Origin: Sesamum alatum
Taxonomy: Eukaryota > Streptophyta > Magnoliopsida > Lamiales > Pedaliaceae
Assembly: GCA_034509735.1 (NCBI GenBank)
Contig: JACGWO010000004.1
Location: forward strand, 27,819,395-27,883,394
Length of the DNA stretch: 64,000 nt
Direction: 5' to 3'
Shown here: positions 57,848-64,000 of the stretch, in pieces
How positions within the stretch are numbered: position 1 is the first letter of the stretch
Layout of the letters: each line of letters opens with the position of its first letter
Translations under genes and position numbers: made by a program
Notes under the pieces: model-generated
Told to the model about the DNA's origin: nothing
What the model saw: only the letters and a program-made list of their open reading frames with translations
The model's database searches: none

Positions 57848-59400
57848 GATAAAATAAAGCAGAAAGTGACAGCAGAGTATGCACCATACATGCAGCTTTA
57901 GAGGGTCTCAATCAAAACTTTAGAATGCAGCAGACGGCTGTTCTTTTATGAATTCTTCGTATCATCTTCTGGAAATTATATCTACAAGCTTTAACTGTCA
58001 TCGAGATGGCAACCAGGATAACAGATTATTCCGAGCTTTCAATGAGTAACCTGTTTAAAGAAAACCAATGTACATCAAGGAAGACAATTGTTTGTACATG
58101 TGAATCAATGCATATCATGGTTAATAACAATCCAAAGAACTGGAAGTTCAATTCTCGCCTCAGAAGGAGATTTCAAGAAGTACAATCTCAAATATTTGCG
58201 ATACTTTATAAATATTAGTTGAATAGGAACAGCCTTTTGCTCGTTCATCCTCAGAACCATTCTGCACACTTAAGTAAGAATGATACAAGTCTGTACAAAA
58301 CAAAAGTCAAGATGCAAAGCCACTATCAATTTTCACTTTGTCACTATAGAGCAACCGGTATATTTATTTCTTTAAACCAGCAGAATCGGAAACTATAACA
58401 CATTTCTTATACGTATAAAGTTATCATGTATAATAATCAAGCAAGCATCTTACACTTCACACTCCATTTCTTGTTGCCTTTGATTCTTTCACCCATCATG
58501 AACCTTGAATTTATGTGCTTATGTTACATGTATATATACATGAATGAATTTCCCAAACAACAAAGATAATTTTCTGAACTGGAATTACATAAGATAGAAT
58601 TCAAGAATTCAAATGCAGAAAAGGATTTCAAACTAAGGATTTCAACAGTGGTAGAGTCTTGCCCCAACAACAGACTTGACGGAAAATGCTATTGGAGACC
58701 AAATTTGAGAAAACAATTGAACAAATGGGACTAAATATAAGACAAATACAAAAAATGAGACCAAATTCAAAAAGACCCTAAGATATGGTACCAAAAAAGC
58801 GATTTTCCCGGACTTCCGAACTATGTATTTCAACTGATAACGTAATTAAAACCGATCATGAGCACTGGAACAATAACCCAAAGTAGTTATTGATGAATTT
58901 GAAGTCCATAAACGAATCAAAAAGCACACAAACAAGCACAACGAATTCAAAATACTAAAACATAAATCTGCAATTCACATGACAACAAAAATCCACTAAT
59001 CTTCAGAAATAGAGTTTCTTGAAACGACAAGTTAACAAGTGAAACAAACAGATGTTCGTCCTCGATCGAAACGAAGAATCAAGAAACTAAACACGTAGCA
59101 GCAAGAGCAGTTTAGTAGCTAATGCCATTACTTCAACACAATAATCACTAACCATACACCAACATAACAGATTATCCTACGATCAAGAAACATAATGCAG
59201 ACCACTGAATGGGATTAGACTTCGGAAAATCAGAACAACTGAACTTAGAAATCTTAAGATTGCAGAGTTTGAGGAGAAATTTGCTTACAGGGATCCTTCA
59301 ATTCCGCGCGATGACCGAAAGATAGTTTCGGATAAGAGAGAGGAGAGAGGAAACGATTATCACTCAGTGGTTGTTGGAGTGCACGGCTTTAATCGTATAT
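57848..59400 (-). other. 5' UTR intron and probable first exon of the thioredoxin-like gene
   Basis: Around 59289 the - strand reads 'ggatccctgtaagcaa', a good donor following a C/T-rich, GC-richer stretch (59290-59395) that would be a 5' UTR exon and promoter edge. The acceptor upstream of ATG 57847 is not fixed. Short frames in this interval have no domain support. Confidence 0.4.
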
Positions 59401-60184
59401 TGCAATTAGCCCCATAATTATGTTAATATATCAGAACGGCCTCTAAACTTCTTCATTATATTGAAAAGGTACAGAAAGACCATCCTTCCACATATTCGAC
59501 AAAAAGGGCTAATTCCAATCTATCCCCCGGTAAAATTGGAAATTTTCACAAAACCCCCATGGAAAACAAAAGAGGTAGAAAAAACTCCCTATCATAGTGG
59601 TATTGTGTGCGCTAGTTTTACTTTTTATTATTATTTTATTATACAATGATTATTAGCTGTTATTTTCAAATAATTGGATCTTATTTAATATAAATTCTTT
59701 CGATTCTTATCAATATTAATTTACATTCAGTATCTTATTTTATTTAAATATATGATTCATATTTTATATCTTTTAAATCTTGAAGTATAGGTTCACAATA
59801 TGTAATATGATAGTACACAAGGAACATTTGAAATGTACTTTGTATATTTGAACATTGGGATAATTATACTTTTGGTCCTTAAACATAGTTATTTATGTGT
59901 TTTTGGCTCTTAACAATTTGAGATTGCAATTTAATCATTAAATTGTTACTTTTTTTTTTTTCATTTTTAGTCTTTCAATTAGTCCTCTATTAAAGTTGAC
60001 AAAATTGCGCACGTGTCATGCACATGCGGCGGGTTTGATGGGGGAAAACAGTCATTTCTCTCTATTTTGTGGTGTTCTTTGAGCTTTGGTCCAAAGCACC
60101 TGTTCCCCCCACAAAAGAGAATTAAGTTCAAGTAACAAATTCTCTCTATAATCTTATCAAAATATTGTCAACAGATCTTCTAAC
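59401..60184. other. Intergenic, MITE-like edges
   Basis: No gene is visible. '59420-59600' and '59870-60060' carry 'taaacttcttcat' and 'tggtccttaaacatag' phrases typical of inverted-repeat MITEs seen elsewhere in the window. Confidence 0.35.
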
Positions 60185-60190
60185 TGTTGT

Positions 60191-60570
60191 AAAGGAGTTG
60201 TACTCCTTTTCTAATCTTTCATGTTTTTGCTTGCCTGGATGATGTGCGGTTTAAAGGAGTTGTACTCAGTATGTTTTTCCTTGAAAAATTTTGCTTGGTT
60301 GTTTGTTGCAAGTGATAAAGTTGAGATCGTGTTCTTAGTGGTTTGGCAGAAACTTTTTGATAGGCTGGATCATTATACTCGACTCAATTACACTCACTTT
60401 GATTTTTGCCCTAGGAACCTTGTATGTAAGGGCTTAGTACTCCTTATTTATGTTTTACTGGACTATAATTGTAAAGGAGTAATACACCTTGTTTATGCTT
60501 CACTTGAATACCTTTGTAAGGAAGTAGTACTCCTTATTTATGTTTTTCTAGGCGATATTAGGGAGTCAGT
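60191..60570. repeat. Degenerate tandem repeat with palindromic core
   Basis: The core AAAGGAGTTGTACTCCTTT (60191-60209) has perfect 8-bp arms. It recurs in weaker form at about 60252, 60425, 60468 and 60515; the last three are spaced 43 and 47 bases and share 'ctccttatttatgttt'. The 129-codon frame at 60221-60610 owes its internal Leu/Tyr repeats to this and is probably not a gene. Confidence 0.65.
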
Positions 60571-61254
60571 ACACCCTGTTGTACTTAATCTTCATTTTAT
60601 TTTAATGTAGAAAAGATGGGGACCCCGAAAAACTCCCTCACGGCCCGGTGATTTGATTGAAAAAAAACGACACTCCAACAATTTTTAAAATACTACAAAT
60701 AACCTTTATGTATTTTTCAAATCTTTGCCCACGTAGTCATCGTTACCTCAACAACACATTTGTTCATCTCTGAGAAGGTTTTCACTGTGGTTCACTTCCA
60801 TTCTCAAACTAATTTGGAGTTACCTCAGAAACACAACTCTTGATTTTTGAAAAATATGATCTTAAATATAGATGGAACTCTCCATTCTTCCATTCTTACC
60901 TTGATAACAATCTTACTTCTCGACAATCATCCATCATCGGGTCGTTTCTTCGCCCTTCTGGTGTTTACCTTAAATTGCTTAGTATTCACTTTTTTTCTTT
61001 GACTTTGTATAATTTTTTATTTTTTATTTTTTGCTTGTGGAAATATATTCTGTTGAAATGGGTCTTCTTTGATGAATACTTTTCCTTGACTTTGTATAAT
61101 TTTTTGAATTTTGATAAGTGGAAATATATTCAATAGGTCTTCTTTGATTTCATACCTTTACACAGGGACAAGAGAACAAATTTCCATTCACAGGAAAGGG
61201 AAAGAAATTGAGGTTTGAGGATGTTTAGCTAAGCTTATTTAAAATATTTGATAA

Positions 61255-61400
61255 GCTCCTGCATCTTATAAGATATTTTAAGATCTTATAAGATGTTTTA
61301 AGATCTTATAAGATGTTGGATTTTATTTTAAAAATAAGCTTTTAAAGTGTTTGGATAAAATAAGATGTTAAAACTTATAAGATATTTTTACATCTTATAA
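61255..61400. repeat. 'cttataagatgttttaagat' short tandem repeats
   Basis: Three adjacent copies of a roughly 22-bp unit built on the palindrome 'atcttataagat' (61262-61320) are followed by two diverged ones. Confidence 0.7.
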
Positions 61401-61890
61401 TATATTAGGGTGTTTGATATAATAAGGTCTTTTTATTTGTAAAATGATCAAAAATGACATGATATAATTATAATCAAATAAGTTACTATTTTTGACATGT
61501 TTTGCATTTAAATATTTTTAAAATACGTTCATAAATAGTATACATTAGTTTAACTCCAAATAAAAATTTAATAGATACCTTTTTTTACAAAAAATAAAAA
61601 TAAAAAATTGATATATTATTATCTTTAAACTTTTGCATCGAAATAATATTAACATCCATATTACGAATATTAACATAAATATATAATTGATATAGTTTTT
61701 TTTTTCTTTTGTTAACTTCAATGACTATTTTTAGCCATATTATAATTTATAGTGTCTTGAAACTATATTTTTTTAGTAATTATAATACCAATAGTAAGTT
61801 TTTAAAATTATAATAATTAAAAATTAATATTAGTTACGTAATTAACGTCATAGTTATATAAAATTGAGAAAGAAAACATATATAAAATTG

Positions 61891-61923
<33 letters not shown>

Positions 61924-61978
61924 TGTGTGTGTGTGGAGGGGAGCGGAGGGAGGGTGAGAGAGAGAGAGATAATTAATA

Positions 61979-62399
61979 GGGTGAATTTCAATGACCTACC
62001 CCAAGGTTTGACATAATTATCAAAACTCCTTCATTGTTTCAAAAATTATAAATACTCTCCTAAGTATGTAACCATCTAACAAATAACTCATTTTCATCCC
62101 TTTTATGGGTGAACACACCATAATGCCCTTATGCAAATTGAATTATTTTTTAAATTTTCTAAATTTTTTTGGACAAAAATGCACAGAGAGAGGTTTCTTA
62201 CGTTTTTTACACAGATGAACAATAATGTAATTTTCATTGCCTAATTTTTCTATAATTTAAAAAAAAATAAGGGAAAAATGGACCATTTCAAACCCTTGGT
62301 TAAAAATTACACACCTCAGAGGGTATTTATAATTTTTGAAACAACGAGATGGTATTTATAATTATACCGAATTTCAGGGGAAGTCATTGTAATTTACCC
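61979..62399. mobile_element. MITE family B, complete copy with perfect 9-bp duplication
   Basis: This 421-bp element starts GGGTGAATTTCAATGACCT and its right complement starts GGGTAAATTACAATGACTT. TAATTAATA lies on both sides (61970-61978 and 62400-62408). This fixes the exact ends of the family and its Mutator-like duplication length. Confidence 0.85.
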
Positions 62400-62990
62400 T
62401 AATTAATATGCAGAAATGCAGAGTGAGAGAAGGGGGAAGTCAAAAAAGAAGAAGAAGAAGAAAAAACAAAACAAGACTTAAAGTTAAATATAAAAGAAAA
62501 AAGTGCAAGTGATTTTACCTCAATTCCTTACCCTTTTCATGTGAATGATTTGTTTTTTCTCTTTTTACTATATAAAGGTATAAAATGGAAAAAGACATAT
62601 TTCAATTGAATATATTTCAACTGGTCAAAAATAAAAAATTATAAAAAGTCAAAGAAAAGAAATGAATACCAACCGATTTTAGGTGAACATTGGGAAGGGT
62701 GAAGGTTCGGCAGTTGACGACGGATAATTCTGGAAAATAAGATAATCTTAAGTAAGATTGGAGAAATGAAGAGTTACATCTATATTTAAGATTATATTTT
62801 TCCACAGTCAAGAAATTGCGTTGTTGAGGTAACTTCAAGTTAGTTTGAGAATGAAAGTGAATCTTAGTGGAAAATCTACCTGAAATGTAGAAGTTGTGTT
62901 GCTCAAGTAACTCTTATAATGTGGGTGAAGAAAAATACATAAAGATTATTTGTGGTATTTCAAAAATTGGTATAACAATGCAACAAAATA

Positions 62991-63340
62991 TTAATTTGTG
63001 AGTGAAAATGTATTATGTATTTCCTTTTCTTTTTTTTAATCACTAGCCGTCATGGCACCATCCTTATCGGCATATAATAAGTAATATTTCACAATTAAAA
63101 ATATATTACAAATAAAAATATAATACATAAACCCTCGCATCATATTTAACAAAAGAAGAAATAAATAAATAAACAACTTAGGGGTATAAACGACACAAAA
63201 TATTAGTATCGCAGTGTTACAAATCGTCGTTTATGAGTGAAAAAAAGGCCTTCTTTTTTATATTAACTAGTCATCGTGGCACACTATCCCTACGTACACA
63301 TAATAAATAATATTTCATGTTTTAAATTCATACGGGTAAG
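62991..63340. repeat. Direct repeat pair, about 215 bp apart
   Basis: 'actagccgtcatggcac' near 63042 and 'actagtcatcgtggcac' near 63266 each continue to 'ataataa.taatatttca', and each is preceded by 'gtgagtg / atgagtg' and a T-rich tract. Confidence 0.6.
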
Positions 63341-63485
63341 AGATAACCTCAATAGTTGACGAAAGGATAATCTACAAGGGGAGTCTGAGAGAGGGTACGA
63401 AGGGACCGCCCAGGACAGGATTCCGGCGCATAAAGTACAAAGGGCAAAATACAAGGGAAAGATAGCAGGGTTTCGAAAAAGATAA

Positions 63486-63720
63486 GCGGTTAAGATTTGA
63501 TATGAAGAACGATTAGTAGCTCATACGAAATCTAAGCAGTGACAGTACGGATCTCGATAATAAGTTCCAAAAAAAAATACGCGGTTAAGATTTGATGCGA
63601 AGAACGATTAGTAGCTTGTACGAAATCTATATAGGTCCGCGGCAACACGCATCTCGATAGCAAGTTCCTAGAAAGATTTACGGTTAAGATTTGATACAAG
63701 GGATGCTCATCTTTCATCTA
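63486..63720. repeat. Three-copy tandem repeat, unit about 95-99 bp
   Basis: Units open at about 63486, 63581 and 63680 with 'cggttaagatttgat'. They share 'gaagaacgattagtagct', 'acgaaatct' and 'atctcgata..aagttcc'. The third unit is partial and is followed by a doubled 'ctataagttccatc'. Confidence 0.8.
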
Positions 63721-64000
63721 TAAGTTCCATCATCTTTTATCTATAAGTTCCATCCAAAGAATGAAGAGGACACAAAGAAAAAAAGAGGGAGTATAGGAAG
63801 AAGAGTAATAGAAGCTAGAATTTGGTCTCTAAAGCTGCTCTAATTCTCTTATCATAGTCTATCCTAGATTATTCGTTTTACACTACATCAAAAATATATT
63901 TTAAATAAATAAATAAAATATATAAATCAACTCATCACATTTCAAAACAAAATAAAAACAAAACCAACTTATAAATATTATAGACAAAATTAAAAAAGGA
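63721..64000. other. AT-rich intergenic
   Basis: I see no gene or clear repeat. Confidence 0.4.

Larger units (their letters stand above)
60660..62990. mobile_element. Large inverted repeat, arms about 370 bp
   Basis: The left arm (about 60660-61035) and right arm (about 62620-62990) are inverted copies. 'actacaaataacctttatgt' mirrors 'cataaagattatttgtggta', and 'ctttgactttgtataatttt' mirrors 'aaattataaaaagtcaaaga'. Between them lie 'ttataagat' repeats (61258-61390), a (GA)n/(GT)n tract (61905-61970) and a family B MITE. No target duplication was identified. The arms may be the TIRs of one non-autonomous element or an inverted duplication. Confidence 0.65.

Noticed and set aside
60221..60610. 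129-codon hydrophobic frame with internal repeats
   Set aside because: Its repeats mirror a DNA-level tandem repeat, and there is no promoter, intron or family support.
1..64000. A new multi-gene system
   Set aside because: Only two unrelated host genes and transposons are visible; nothing supports a novel pathway or defence system.

Overview
The window looks like AT-rich, repeat-rich nuclear DNA of a flowering plant, probably a eudicot. It has genes split by many GT-AG introns, LTR retrotransposons whose primer sites match plant initiator tRNA-Met, an L1-type LINE, tRNA-derived SINEs, and many short inverted-repeat DNA transposons. The order or genus cannot be fixed from sequence alone.

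Only two host genes can be supported. An intact nine-exon cytochrome P450 of the CYP707A family (abscisic acid 8'-hydroxylase) lies on the + strand at 44002-49285. A three-exon atypical (CGSC) thioredoxin-like gene lies on the - strand at 55969-57847, with a probable 5' UTR exon near 59.3 kb. One GC-richer 90-codon segment at 13.69-13.97 kb may be coding but is not recognised.

Almost everything else is transposon. 1.7-5.2 kb: two GGG...CCC Mutator-like elements (one carrying a 300-bp G-rich island) and small inverted-repeat elements. 5.9-11.9 kb: a full-length decayed Ty1-copia element (-). 15.8-16.3 kb: an older copia relic. 16.3-22.4 kb: a Mutator-like element (9-bp target duplication) split by a second copia element (-). 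23.0-34.2 kb: a third, older copia element (+) whose RNase H region is split by a 4.9-kb non-autonomous LTR element made of two 2.2-kb LTRs around 0.5 kb. 34.8-35.1 kb: a SINE. 36.5-39.7 kb: a LINE fragment (ORF1 plus endonuclease, no reverse transcriptase) split by a solo LTR. 40-54 kb: CYP707A with transposon-loaded introns, then a SINE, a hAT-type element, a four-copy tandem array between two palindromic MITEs, and more MITEs. 54.5-55.2 kb: a probable LTR remnant. 59.4-64 kb: small tandem repeats and a 370-bp-arm inverted repeat.

The two host genes do not form an obvious unit. The P450 acts in hormone catabolism at the ER and the thioredoxin-like protein is probably plastidic. The clearest structural stories are the nested insertions, each dated in order by exact target duplications, and a shared GGG-ended, 9-10-bp-duplication transposon group that occurs throughout the window, including inside a CYP707A intron. 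I found no prokaryotic-type system, CRISPR, operon or tRNA gene, and nothing that I would call a new biological system.
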